Shown: positions 37,463 to 46,663, numbered from the stretch's first letter. The stretch is 64,000 bases of DNA from CAVTJL01 sp963828215 (GCA_963828215.1 CAWHFO010000060.1:124001-188000), one strand, 5' to 3'. Notes: generated from the sequence alone by a model not told the origin. Program-made: numbers and translations.

Positions 37463-40400
37463 ATGATCTCGAGCGTCTTCATCGACCGGCCGCGGCTCGC
37501 CTTCGTCATCTCGATCATCCTGACGCTCGCCGGCCTGATCGCGCTGACCGCCATCCCGGTCGCCCAGTTCCCCGACATCGTGCCGCCGCAGGTGCAGGTG
37601 ACGGGCTCCTATCCCGGCGCCAGCGCCGACATCGTCGAGCAGACCGTGGCCCAGCCGATCGAGCAGCAGGTCAACGGCGTCGACAACATGCTCTACATGC
37701 AGTCGACCTCGGGCTCGGACGGCAGCTACACTCTCACCATCACGTTCAACCTTGGCACGAATCCGGACATCAACACGGTCAACGTCCAGAACCGTGTCAA
37801 TCTCGCCGAGCCGCAGCTCCCCCAGGAGGTCACCCGGCAGGGCCTGACGATCCAGAAGGTCTCCTCGGCCCTTCTGCAGGTCGTCCAGTTCTACTCGCCG
37901 AACGGCACCTACGATCCGCTCTTCCTCAGCAACTACGTCACGATCAACGTCCTCGACGCCATCAAGCGGATCAACGGCGTCGGCAACGCGACGCTGTTCG
38001 GGCCGCTCGACTACTCGATGCGGATCTGGATCGACCCGCAGAAGCTCACCAACCTCAACCTGACGCCGAACGACGTCGTCAACGCCATCTCCTCGCAGAA
38101 CGTCCAGGCGGCGGTCGGGCGGATCGGGGCGGCACCCATCACCCGCGACCAGCAGTTCCAGCTCACCATCAACACCCAGGGCCGGCTCACGACGGCCGAG
38201 CAGTTCCGCCAGATCATCATCCGCGCCAACCCCGACGGCTCCTATGTGCGGGTCGGCGACGTCGCCCGCGTCGACCTCGGCGCCAAGTCCTCGGACCGCT
38301 ACTCGCTCTTCAACGGCAAGCCCTCGGCGGCGATCGGCATCTACCAGTCGCCCGGCGCCAACGCCGTGGCGGTGGCCGAGAAGATCAAGGAGAGACTGGA
38401 GCAGCTCAAGTCGCGGTTCCCGGAGGATCTCAACTATCAGGTCATGTACGACACGACGGTCTTCGTGACCGATACCATCCACGAGGTCGTCAAGACACTG
38501 CTCGAGGCCTTCGTCCTGGTCGGCCTCGTCGTCTTCCTGTTCCTCGGCCGCCTCAGGACGACGATCATCCCCCTGGTCGCCGTGCCGGTCGCCATCATCG
38601 GCACCTTCGCCGTGATGCTCGCGATCGGCTACTCGGCCAACACGGTCTCGCTCCTGGCGCTCGTGCTCGCCATCGGCATCGTCGTCGACGACGCCATCGT
38701 GGTCATCGAGAACGTCGAGCGCGTCATGGAGGAGGAGCCGCATCTCACGCCCAAGGAGGCCACCAAGAAGGCCATGGGCGAGATCGTGGCGCCGATCATC
38801 GCCATCACCCTCGTGCTTCTATCGGTGTTCGTGCCGGTCGCCTTCATCCCCGGCATCTCGGGCCAGCTCTTCCGCCAGTTCGCGGTGGCCGTCTCGGTGT
38901 CGATGGTCATCTCGGCGATCAATGCCCTGACCCTCTCGCCGGCCCTCTGCTCGATTCTCCTCAAGCCCGGCCACGGCCGACCGCGCGGCCCCGTGGGCTG
39001 GATCCTCTCGGGCATCGACAAGGCGACCGCCGGCTATGCCAGTGTCGTACGCCGGCTGGTTCGGGTCAGCATCTTCTCGCTGCTGATCGTCGCCGCCGCC
39101 TTCGTCGTCACCGGCGGGCTCTTCAAGATCACCCCCTCGGGCTTCCTGCCGACAGAGGACCAGGGCGCCATCTTCGCCGTCGTGCAGCTGCCCGAGGGCG
39201 CCTCGCAGAACCGCACGGGCGAGGTCGTGGCCCAGGTCAACGAGATCATTCAGAAGGACCCGGCGGTCCGGAGCGTGCTGGCGGTGGTCGGCTACGACTT
39301 CATCAATGCCATCGCGTCGTCGAACAAGGGCTTCTTCATTGCCGAGCTCAAGCCCTTCGAGGAGCGGGCCGACCCGAGCCTGAGCGCCGATGCGCTGATC
39401 GGCCGGCTGCGCCGCGAGCTGGCCTCGCTTCAAGGGGCGTTGGCCGTGCCGCTGAACCTGCCGCCCATCATCGGCCTCGGCAGCACCGGGGGCTTCCAGT
39501 TCGTTCTCGAGGCGCTGCAGGGCCAGCCCTTCGCCGATATCGCCCAGGTCATGCGCGGCATCGTCGTCGAGGCGAACCAGCAGCCCGAGCTGGCTGGCGT
39601 ATTTTCCACCTTCGCCGCCGACACCCCCCAGATCTTCCTCGACATCGACCGTGACAAGGCACGGGCCCTGGGCGTGGGAATCAGCGACATCTTCAATGCT
39701 CTGCAGGCCACGCTCGGCGGATACTACGTCAACGACTTCAACCTCTTCGGCCGAACCTGGCAGGTCAACGTTCAGGCCGACGCCGTGGACCGGAAGAGCG
39801 TCGACGACATTTACAAGATCTACGTGAAGAACAAGCAGGACCAGATGGTGCCGATGCGGGCGCTGGCCTCGGTCCGCCTCGTGCTCGGGCCGCAGGCCGT
39901 CAGCCGCTACAACAACTATCGCGCCGTCTTCATCAACGGCGCCAACGCGCCGGGCTTCAGCTCGGGCGACGCGCTGGCCGCGATGGAGCGCATCGCGAGC
40001 ACGGCGCTCCCGGCCGGCTATTCCTACGAGTGGACCGGCACGGCCTTCCAGGAGAAGCTCGCGGCCGGCAAGACGAGCACGGTCCTGGCCCTCGCCATCC
40101 TCTTCGCCTACCTTTTCCTCGTCGCCCTCTACGAGAGCTGGAACGTGCCGATCCCGGTGCTGCTCTCGGTCAGCGTGGGCATCGTCGGCGCCATCTTCGG
40201 GGTCTATCTCACCGGTCTCGCCTTCGACGTCTACGCCCAGATCGGCCTCGTCGTGCTGGTCGCGCTGGCGGCCAAGAACGCGATCCTGATCAACGAGTTC
40301 GCGCTCGAGCAGCGGATGCACGGCAAGGGGCTGATCAATTCCGCGATCGAGGGCGCGCGGCTGCGCTTCCGGCCGGTCATGATGACGAGCTTCGCTTTCA

Positions 40401-40645
40401 TCCTCGGCCTCGTGCCGCTCGTCATCGCGAAGGGGGCCGGGGCGGCCAGCCGGCGCGCGGTCGGCACGCCGGTCTTCGCCGGCATGCTGGCTGCCGCCAT
40501 CGTCGGCGTTTTCGTCATTCCGATGCTCTACGTCGTCTTCCAGTGGATGCGCGAGAAGGCCGGCTGGCGTCCGCCGGCGGAGCAGAAAGCCCGGCCGCCC
40601 GCCGAGCTGCATGGCGCTGCGCCAGCCGAGGCACCGGCCAAATAG
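37463..40645 (+). CDS. RND multidrug efflux pump, inner-membrane subunit (AcrB/MexB type)
   Basis: A 1060-aa intact HAE1-family pump, the usual length. The N-terminus is FIDRPRLAFVISIILTLAGL. The proton-relay helix 4 reads VLAIGIVVDDAIVVIENVER (paired Asp), followed by the conserved block PTEDQGAIFAVVQLPEGASQ. The relay lysine lies in VVLVALAAKNAILINEFA, and the C-terminal domain contains RFRPVMMTSFAFILGLVPLV. With the adaptor it should export hydrophobic drugs or metabolites using proton motive force. A 3.2-kb gene without any frameshift contrasts with the 27-33 kb region. Confidence 0.93.
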   Translation: MISSVFIDRPRLAFVISIILTLAGLIALTAIPVAQFPDIVPPQVQVTGSYPGASADIVEQTVAQPIEQQVNGVDNMLYMQSTSGSDGSYTLTITFNLGTNPDINTVNVQNRVNLAEPQLPQEVTRQGLTIQKVSSALLQVVQFYSPNGTYDPLFLSNYVTINVLDAIKRINGVGNATLFGPLDYSMRIWIDPQKLTNLNLTPNDVVNAISSQNVQAAVGRIGAAPITRDQQFQLTINTQGRLTTAEQFRQIIIRANPDGSYVRVGDVARVDLGAKSSDRYSLFNGKPSAAIGIYQSPGANAVAVAEKIKERLEQLKSRFPEDLNYQVMYDTTVFVTDTIHEVVKTLLEAFVLVGLVVFLFLGRLRTTIIPLVAVPVAIIGTFAVMLAIGYSANTVSLLALVLAIGIVVDDAIVVIENVERVMEEEPHLTPKEATKKAMGEIVAPIIAITLVLLSVFVPVAFIPGISGQLFRQFAVAVSVSMVISAINALTLSPALCSILLKPGHGRPRGPVGWILSGIDKATAGYASVVRRLVRVSIFSLLIVAAAFVVTGGLFKITPSGFLPTEDQGAIFAVVQLPEGASQNRTGEVVAQVNEIIQKDPAVRSVLAVVGYDFINAIASSNKGFFIAELKPFEERADPSLSADALIGRLRRELASLQGALAVPLNLPPIIGLGSTGGFQFVLEALQGQPFADIAQVMRGIVVEANQQPELAGVFSTFAADTPQIFLDIDRDKARALGVGISDIFNALQATLGGYYVNDFNLFGRTWQVNVQADAVDRKSVDDIYKIYVKNKQDQMVPMRALASVRLVLGPQAVSRYNNYRAVFINGANAPGFSSGDALAAMERIASTALPAGYSYEWTGTAFQEKLAAGKTSTVLALAILFAYLFLVALYESWNVPIPVLLSVSVGIVGAIFGVYLTGLAFDVYAQIGLVVLVALAAKNAILINEFALEQRMHGKGLINSAIEGARLRFRPVMMTSFAFILGLVPLVIAKGAGAASRRAVGTPVFAGMLAAAIVGVFVIPMLYVVFQWMREKAGWRPPAEQKARPPAELHGAAPAEAPAK

Positions 40646-40687
40646 CGCGCAAGGTCACCGCACCATCAGGCGCGGCGACCTGTCGGG

Positions 40688-41601
40688 CTAGGCCGCGGCG
40701 CCACCCTCGGCGAGCCAACGGGCGCAGGCCGGGCCCAGCCGCTCGATCGCCAGGGTCTCGTAACGCCGGGAATCCTCGGCGGTCAGCACGTCACGCCAGC
40801 GCCCGTTGGTGCCCTTGTGGATGAAGGTCCTGGCGCCGCCCTCCCACAGGACGCCGCCGAGCGGCGCCGACAGCTCCGCATGCTGCTTCATGTAGTCGAA
40901 GCTGCAATGCCGGGCGGCGGCGTCGAGCCGCTCCTGGTCGACCGGGATGTCGAGGAAGCCGGCGATCCGCCGGATGCCGCCCGGCAGGTCGCGCTTGAGG
41001 TCCGCGTAGTGCAGCATCAGGACGTTCGGGAGGTCGCGGATCGCCCACCAGGAGGCGATGTTCTCCCAGAACGGCCAGAACGGGTAGCCGTCGCCCTCGA
41101 GCCAGTCGAGGAAGTACGGCGGACCGACTCCGGCGGCTTCGGGATGGGCGGCCCAACGCGGCCCGGGGTGTCGTTGAGGGCCTGGTACCAATGCTCGTTG
41201 GCGCAGACGTGATGGTTGTAGAGGCTCCAGACCACGTCCCGGCCGTCGCGACCGATATAGAGGTACCTGGCTTCCGGCGAGAAGACGAGCGCGTCCACGG
41301 GCAGGTGGGTCTTGACGAAGCGCCGGTTCTCCTGCGCCTCGAGCCCCGCGAGCTTCATCTCTTTCGGCGGCACGCGGAGGTCGACCCAGGGGGACAGCTC
41401 CGGCACGTCGACGCCCTCCCGCCCGCCGAAGACGAGCTGGCCCACGATCTGCTGGACCCAGGTCGTGCCCGACTTGGCATAGGTGGCGATCACGATGTCG
41501 TCCGGCCGGAAACGAAAATCGTTCCAGACGGTCGAGTCCATATGATGGTTGTGCATCTCCCGCGTCTTGCGGGGCCATGCGATCGCGTCCGTCGGCATCA
41601 T
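40688..41601 (-). CDS. PAPS-dependent sulfotransferase, one frameshift
   Basis: About 304 aa if one base is restored near 41135. The 5'-phosphosulfate loop is ATYAKSGTTWVQQIVGQLVF, the 3'-phosphate-binding region YIGRDGRDVVWSLYNHHV, and the C-terminal RKGxxGDW-type loop is HKGTNGRWRDVLTAED. The family transfers sulfate from PAPS to hydroxyl groups of small molecules and is close in pattern to cytosolic aryl/steroid sulfotransferases. Double ATG at 41596-41601 with GGGGGAG upstream. The acceptor is unknown. Confidence 0.8.
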
Positions 41602-41927
41602 CAGGCTCCCCCGGCGGCCGAAGGTCTGGCCGGAGGGCGGGCAGCCGCCCCGGGGCTTTCTCGGCCGAGCTGGCGGCCACTCTGCCCCTTCTGCCGATCG
41701 TCGGCTAGCTGCGTTCGAAAGGCGGCTCATCTGACGCCAGGCTCATGGGTGTCCTGAATGGGCACGGCCGGCGGTCCCCGCCGAGCGAGGCGGGTAGCCA
41801 ACAGCTCCGCCGGCCGACCGGGGGACAGCGATGGCGCTCGTCCGGATCGGTGTGATCGCCGCTCTCGAATGCTCATCGCAATCTCCCGCATCAGCGGTGT
41901 TGCGACGACCGATTGAATCCGCCCAGG
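41602..41927. other. Gene-free stretch before the transposase remnant
   Basis: No convincing coding sequence. It separates the sulfotransferase start from the IS remnant and probably contains the IS edge. I could not identify a terminal inverted repeat or target duplication by eye. Confidence 0.3.
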
Positions 41928-42243
41928 ATGCGCGGGTCGGGTGGTCGGGCTGGGGCGCTGTTCAGTTACGTGGATTTGGAGGCACGGGCCCCGGCTGAGC
42001 ATCCGCTACGGGCGATCCGAGTGATCGTGAACGAGGTGCTGGGCGAGCTGTCGGCGGTCCTCGCTAAGATCTACGTGCCCGTGGGACGGCCTTCGATCCC
42101 GCCCGAGCAGCTTCTCCGGGCGCTCTTGTTGCAGGCGTTCTACTCCATCCGCTCCGAGCGCCGGCTGATGGAGCGGCTCGACTTCGACCTGCTGTTTCGC
42201 TGGTTTGTCGGGCTCGACATCGATGATCCGGTCTGGGACCACC
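41928..42243 (+). pseudogene. Truncated IS5/IS1182-type transposase (N-terminal DUF772 part)
   Basis: About 105 codons of a transposase N-terminus: LFSYVDLEARAPAEHPLRAI, GRPSIPPEQLLRALLLQAFY, RSERRLMERLDFDLLFRWFV, GLDIDDPVWDHP. This is the DUF772 region that opens many IS5-group transposases. The match stops abruptly after PVWDH, where the family would go on STFSKNR. The frame then runs straight into cupin-like sequence. No catalytic DDE domain remains, so it is inactive. Confidence 0.8.
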
Positions 42244-42400
42244 CCGCCCGGGTCTATCGTGCCGGCGAAAGCTGCTCCGAGGCGCCGGTGTCGACCACGA
42301 GATCAGCGAGAACCCCAGCGCCAGCGAGCCGGCGCGGCTCCTCGCCGTGCTCGTGGTCGACACCGGCGACCGGCCGCTGACCCTCCCGGACCCCAAGTGA
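42244..42400 (+). pseudogene. C-terminal cupin remnant fused to the transposase fragment
   Basis: After the transposase match, the same frame reads ARVYRAGESCSEAP. After one missing base near 42286 a second frame gives GVDHEISENPSASEPARLLA and then VLVVDTGDRPLTLPDPK with a stop at 42398-42400. This is the C-terminal end of the small cupin proteins that often precede carboxymuconolactone-decarboxylase-like genes, and such a gene follows ten bases later. The N-terminal half of the cupin is gone, replaced by the IS fragment. Confidence 0.65.
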
Positions 42401-42410
42401 GGACCCTCTC

Positions 42411-42863
42411 GTGACCCGATGTCTCGACTGTGCGAGCATCGCCCCCGCCGGCATGAAGGCGCTGGGCTCTGTCTACGGCTATGTCCACCAGTGCGGGCTG
42501 CCGCCGACGCTCGTCGATCTCGTCTATCTGCGCGTGTCGCAGATCAATGGCTGCCCCTTTTGCATCGACATGCACGCGCGCGACCTCGTCAAGGGCGGCG
42601 TCGCGGTCGAGAAGCTGGTGCTGGTGCAGGCCTGGCGCGAGGCCGGCAGCCTCTTCACGGCGCGGGAGCGGGCGGCGCTCCGGTGGGCCGAGACGGTGAC
42701 GCAGGTGGCCGAGACGACGGTCCCCGACGCGGAGTTCGAGGCGGCCTCGGAGAGCTTCAGCGAGACGGAACTCACGGATCTCACCATCGCGATCGGCCTG
42801 ACGAGCGCCTACAACCGGCTCGCGATCAGCTTTCGCGCCACGCCGGCCGCCGTGAAAGGCTGA
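42411..42863 (+). CDS. AhpD/carboxymuconolactone decarboxylase-like peroxidase family protein
   Basis: A 150-aa intact protein from GTG 42411. The redox Cys pair is in VSQINGCPFCIDMHARDLV (CxxC), followed by EKLVLVQAWREAGSLFTARE and AETVTQVAETTVPDAEFEAA. The family has thiol peroxidase or decarboxylase-like members, and this subgroup usually sits after a cupin gene, whose remnant is immediately upstream. The last bases of this gene are part of the repeat also found at 46487-46663. Confidence 0.82.
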   Translation: MTRCLDCASIAPAGMKALGSVYGYVHQCGLPPTLVDLVYLRVSQINGCPFCIDMHARDLVKGGVAVEKLVLVQAWREAGSLFTARERAALRWAETVTQVAETTVPDAEFEAASESFSETELTDLTIAIGLTSAYNRLAISFRATPAAVKG

Positions 42864-43026
42864 GGCGGCCTCCCGCCGGCCTCGATCGGGGCGCCCGCAT
42901 CGCACCCGCCACGGCCCGACCGACGAAAGATCAGGCGGGCCAACATTGGGCGCCGCCGTCGACGCGGAGGACCTCGCCGGAGACGAAGGCGCCCATCGGG
43001 CCGGCGAAAAGTTCGACGACGCGCGG
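42836..43026. repeat. Diverged duplicate segment, copy 1
   Basis: About 180 bp matching 46487-46663 at roughly 90% identity by eye, in the same orientation. It begins in the last codons of the AhpD-like gene (GCCACGCCGGCC..GTGAAAGGCTGA) and ends in the 3' part of an SDR gene on the minus strand (through GACGACGCGCG). One copy has about nine bases more in the middle. The two copies bracket about 3.5 kb. Confidence 0.75.
42931..43023 (-). pseudogene. 3' fragment of a short-chain dehydrogenase gene
   Basis: The last 30 codons of an SDR: VVELFAGPMGAFVSGEVLRV then DGGAQCWPA and stop. They are nearly identical to the C-terminus of the intact SDR at 46565-47384. Upstream of VVELF the similarity ends at once, so this is a broken duplicate and not a gene. 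Confidence 0.75.
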
Positions 43027-43128
43027 GGCCGGTGACACCTCGTTCTGGACCGGGCACGAGCGGACAGGCCGGCGCGATCTTGCCTCGGCATAGGACCGAA
43101 TTCGCCGGCTCTTCTGCCGATCCTTCCT

Positions 43129-45019
43129 TCACCTTGCCGAGCGTTCGTCGCTCGCCGCGCGGCTCTGCCCAAGGCTGCCTGCGCCCGGGCTCTGGCCCGA
43201 GCCGGTGGGTGCAGCGGCCGCCGCCCAGGCCGAGGGTGCCGGGCCGGCGCGCAGGCGCGGCCCGCCCGGGCGCTCGACGATGTGGAGCGTCCGGTCCCAG
43301 AGGCTCTCCAGGACGGAGTCGCGGCCGACGCGGATCACCGTCACCCCGGCCAGCTCGCGGTCGAGGAACGAGAGCACGAGGCGGCGATGCCGGTCCTCGA
43401 GGGCGCTGACCGAGTCGTCGGCGACCACCCAGCGCGGCGCGTGCAGCAGCAGGCGGGCGAAGGCCAGGAGCTGCTGCTCGTCGAGCGGCAGTTGCCTGTC
43501 CCAGCGCTCCGTGCGGTCGAGGTCGGGCACGAGGCGGCCGAGGTCCACCCGCTCGAGCGCGGCGCCCACGGCGGCGTCGTCGAACTTGCCCGGACCCGGC
43601 AGGATAGCACACGGCGGCGCGCAGCGTGCCGAGCGGCAGATAGGGCCGTTGCGGCATGAACGTCATCGCCCCGCGCGGCGGCAGCCGAAGCATCCCGCTG
43701 CCCCACGGCCACATTCCGGCCAGCGCTCGGAACAGCGTGTTGTTGCCCGAGCCGGCCTTGCCGAGAACCTGGATGCACTCACCGGGGCCGACCTCGACCC
43801 GGCTCTGGTCCAGTGTCACGCAGGTGTCGGGCAGGGCCAGCTGCAAATCGTCGAGCTCGATCTTGCCGGATGCCGACTCGACGACCTCGATGCGACCCGT
43901 GTCCTCGCCGATCCTGTCGACTGCCGCGAGCGCATCACGAAAGGCCACGACACGCAGCAGCGTGGCGCGCCAGTCGGCGATCTGCGGCAGATTGTCGACG
44001 AACCAGCGCAAGGAGGACTGCACCTGATTGAAGGCGCCGACGACCATCATGAGCGTGCCGAAGCTCATATGGCCGCCGAAATAGCCCGGCGCCGCGATGA
44101 CGATCGGCACCACGAGCCCGAGCCAGCCATAGCCGGACGTGATCCAGGTGAGGCGCGCGAGCCCGCCCGCGAGGCGGGTCATCATGGTGACCACCGCGTC
44201 GACCGGCTCGTTGAGAAGGCGGCGCTCGTCCGCCTCGCCGTCGTGCAGCACGATGCCGTCGGCGTGCTCGCTGATGCGGACGAGTGCCACGCGCAGATCG
44301 GCCTCGCGGGCGTAGCGCTCGGCATTGAGCGGAATGAGCGGGCGACCGACGTGCCAGGCGAGCAGCGACCCGCCGAGCGAATAGACGAGCGCGCACCAGA
44401 CCATGTATCCCGGGATCGAAACCGGGCCGTTGCCGAAATTGAAAACGACCTGGTCCGAGAGAACCCAGAGCACGCCCGCGAAGCTCGCGAGCAGCAGCGA
44501 GGACTGCACCAGGCCGATCGCGAGGAGGGTCGTGAGCTCGGTCAGGTGCTGGGCGTCCTGCTGGATGCGCTGATCGGGGTTGACGCCGATCTCGCCCGCG
44601 AAGCCCAGCATGTAGACGCGTTTGCGTACCAGCCACCGGTCGAGGAGGTCATGGGTCAGCCATTCGCGCAGCCGGACGTTGACCATCGTCTGCAGCCAGG
44701 TCTGGCTCACGACCAGCACCAGCAGACCGCCGGCGATCACGGCGAAGACCATGAGCTGGGTCATGAACGCCGCCATGTGCCTCTGCTCGATCGCCTCGTA
44801 GAAGGCGCCCTGCCAGCTGTTGAGCCTGACCTGCGCCGCCGCGTTGCTGCCGATGACGACAACCACGCCCGTCGCGAGCAGCGCCAGCGGGCCCCGGCGG
44901 GGCGAGCTGGCGAGCGCACGCAGCAATGTCGCAACCTGAGCGACGGCCCCGTCGCCACTCAGGGCCGATCGGGGAGCCGCTGGCGCCGGCGACGGCGTTG
45001 CTGCTTCTCGAGCGTCCAT
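43129..45019 (-). CDS. SbmA/BacA-YddA-like ABC transporter with degenerate ATPase motifs, one frameshift
   Basis: 629 aa after removing one C near 43592. Residues about 40-330 are an ABC_membrane_2 domain (NSWQGAFYEAIEQRHMAAFM, VNVRLREWLTHDLLDRWL, NPDQRIQQDAQHLTELTTLL). Residues about 390-590 are the nucleotide-binding fold, but key residues differ. Walker A is GKAGSGNNT, with Asn for the invariant Lys. The signature is LPLDEQQ, not LSGGEQQ or LSLGEQQ. Walker B ends VVADDSVSALED, with Asp where the catalytic Glu normally is. Relatives import peptides or vitamin B12-like compounds; SbmA itself lacks the ATPase and uses proton motive force. The last 40 residues are low-complexity. Confidence 0.82.
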
Positions 45020-45454
45020 GTGCCCCGTCCCGAGTTCATCTGAGTTTCGGCGACCCCGCCGTACCACAAGCGGAACGCGCCCCGACCGCAGCCAAGCCGG
45101 ATCAGCGAGGCGCAGCCTCGAGGCCCATTCTACGGCTCCAAGGCCAGGAGATCCGAACGGCGTCGGTGGGCGTCTGGCTACACCAGCGTACCCCGCCGGA
45201 GCGGCATTGCCACGCCCGCTCGCTTCGCCGCCGATGCGTCTCGCGGGCGCGGCCCAACTGTCAGGTGATTACCGGCTCGAGACGCGCGAGGGACGCCTCG
45301 GGCGCCTGGAGAGGCTGGACCCGTGTCTCGGGATCATCGGTAGGGCCAAGCCGACGCTGGAGTCACGTCTGCGAACCGCTCACTGCGGAACCATACGAGC
45401 GAACGACCGACGGACGAAGAGGCAAGGGGCCGAGCGATCCGGCTCGGCGGCGGC
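45020..45454. other. Gene-free stretch between transporter and IR-flanked cassette
   Basis: Overlapping open frames exist on both strands, but none has family signal or a good ribosome binding site. It includes the transporter's upstream region (GGGACGGGGC before ATG 45019). Confidence 0.3.
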
Positions 45455-45467
45455 GTGACAAAAGAAA
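45455..45467 (+). repeat. Left 13-bp inverted repeat of the hypothetical-gene cassette
   Basis: GTGACAAAAGAAA, the perfect inverted partner of 46432-46444. The sequence around both copies is much richer in A/T than the neighbourhood. Together they bracket one gene with its own promoter. Confidence 0.65.
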
Positions 45468-45482
45468 AGAATCACTTTCCGG

Positions 45483-45510
45483 TTGACAGAAGGTGTCTTG
45501 CTCCTAGTAC
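45483..45510 (+). promoter_or_regulatory. Candidate sigma-70 promoter of the cassette gene
   Basis: A perfect TTGACA (45483-45488) is followed after 16 bases by TAGTAC (45505-45510), a weak -10. AAGGAG lies at 45511-45516, only two bases before ATG 45519, so the mRNA may be almost leaderless. The -35 is rare in this GC-rich window. Confidence 0.5.
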
Positions 45511-45518
45511 AAGGAGAA

Positions 45519-46401
45519 ATGCCTTCCCCCTACCCCTCCCGCTCGCCCGTCTCGATGCCCGGCGCCCGCCGCTGCCGGCTGGCCCGCCGCCTCGCCGCCG
45601 GGCTCACCCCGGCCGAGGTCGCCGAGGTCGAGGCCACGACGGAAGAGGAAATCCAGGCGTTCGTCGCCGACCGCGAGTTTTCTCGCCTCGTCGCCCAGTA
45701 CCGGGCCGCCCGCGAGCTGCCCTTCGACGAGCAGGAGCGGCTGCTGATCGAGACGGCGATGGCCGATCTCCAGCATCTGGTCGACATGGGCGACCGCCGC
45801 GCCCTGATGTTCATCGTCTACGAGGCCAACCGCGGCCGGAGCCCGGCCAGGCGGCTGGTCAAGCTCGTGCGGCGCACCTTCGAGCAGGCGACGGAGCCCA
45901 GGGCCGTCGCGCCCGGAGCCCACCGCGCCGCCCGAGCAGCCTCGCAACTCGATGGCGGGCTACGGCCAGCATCCGCTGGGCCCGGCCCATGCCGCCGCCC
46001 CCCGCCTCGCCGACTTCATCGGCGCCGAGGCCGGCCGGGCGGCGCTCCGCGAGGCCGCGCGCGAGGCGGCGGCGGCGGCTCCCGAGGCGCCCGTCGCCCG
46101 AGCGAGCCCGCTCCCGCCGCCGAGGCCGAGCTTCCCGCCCTGTCCTGGTCCGCCTCGGGCGAGCCCATCGCACCGCCCGGCTACCGCATCGTCTGGGTGC
46201 CCCGCCATCCCGGGCGTCCCCGACCTCCCCGACGAGCTGCCGCTCTCCCCGATCGCCCGGCTCGCCCACGATTTTCCCGATTTCGCCGACTGGTTCATCC
46301 GCCGCGGCGAGCAGCGCCTGGCCGAGCTGGCCAAGGCCGCGGCCGAGGCCGAGCCGGACCGGCCCCAGAGGAGCGCGGGGCAGAAGCCCCTCGGGCCGTA
46401 A
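45519..46401 (+). CDS. Hypothetical protein of the IR-flanked cassette, about three frameshifts
   Basis: Joined across breaks near 45910, 46100 and 46205 this gives one protein of about 293 aa. The N-terminal third is helical and may hold a helix-turn-helix (RRLAAGLTPAEVAEVEATTE, then EEIQAFVADREFSRLVAQYR), a style seen in terminase small subunits and DNA-binding proteins. ETAMADLQHLVDMGDRRALM follows. The middle is Ala/Pro-rich. The C-terminal part reads APPGYRIVWVPRHPGVPDLP, LPLSPIARLAHDFPDFADWF and RRGEQRLAELAKAAAEAE. I do not recognise a named family. It is bounded by inverted repeats and has its own promoter. Confidence 0.55.
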
Positions 46402-46431
46402 GAAGAAAAAAGAAGAAGAACAGTCTTTTCC

Positions 46432-46444
46432 TTTCTTTTGTCAC
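46432..46444 (-). repeat. Right 13-bp inverted repeat of the hypothetical-gene cassette
   Basis: TTTCTTTTGTCAC, the exact reverse complement of 45455-45467. It abuts the palindrome at 46444-46464. Confidence 0.65.
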
Positions 46445-46464
46445 CCTCGGACTCGATCCGAGGG
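46444..46464. repeat. REP-like extragenic palindrome
   Basis: CCCTCGGA-CTCGA-TCCGAGGG, a perfect 8-bp stem, in the context TGTCACCCTCGGACTCGATCC followed by GAGGGCCCATG. Short intergenic palindromes of this general form are widespread in alphaproteobacterial genomes. It has no T-tract on either side, so it is not a typical terminator. Confidence 0.6.
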
Positions 46465-46486
46465 CCCATGGCCCGACCCGGCGCGA

Positions 46487-46663
46487 TGTGCGCCACGCCG
46501 GCCCCCGTGAAAGGCTGAGGCGGCCGCCCCGCATCGCCCCGGCCACGGCCCCACCGACGAAGAATCAAGCGGGCCAGCATTGGGCGCCGCCGTCGACGCG
46601 GAGGACCTGGCCGGACACGAAGGCGCCCATCGGCCCGGCGAAGAGCTCGACGACGCGCGCCAC
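46487..46663. repeat. Diverged duplicate segment, copy 2
   Basis: Direct copy of 42836-43026. Here the 5' end carries an orphan GCCACGCCGGCCCCCGTGAAAGGCTGA-type end of the AhpD-like gene without the rest of that gene, while the SDR part continues into an intact gene. Confidence 0.75.

Noticed and set aside
35987..38743. A 918-aa minus-strand frame opposite the RND genes
   Set aside because: Its Asp/His/Leu/Arg-rich composition is typical of an antisense frame of a high-GC gene; no domain is recognisable.
45018..45458. Open frames between the transporter and the cassette
   Set aside because: No ribosome binding site, domain or codon pattern like that of the real genes.
46444..46464. Intrinsic terminator after the cassette gene
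   Set aside because: The hairpin is perfect, but no T-tract follows on either strand; a REP-like repeat fits better.
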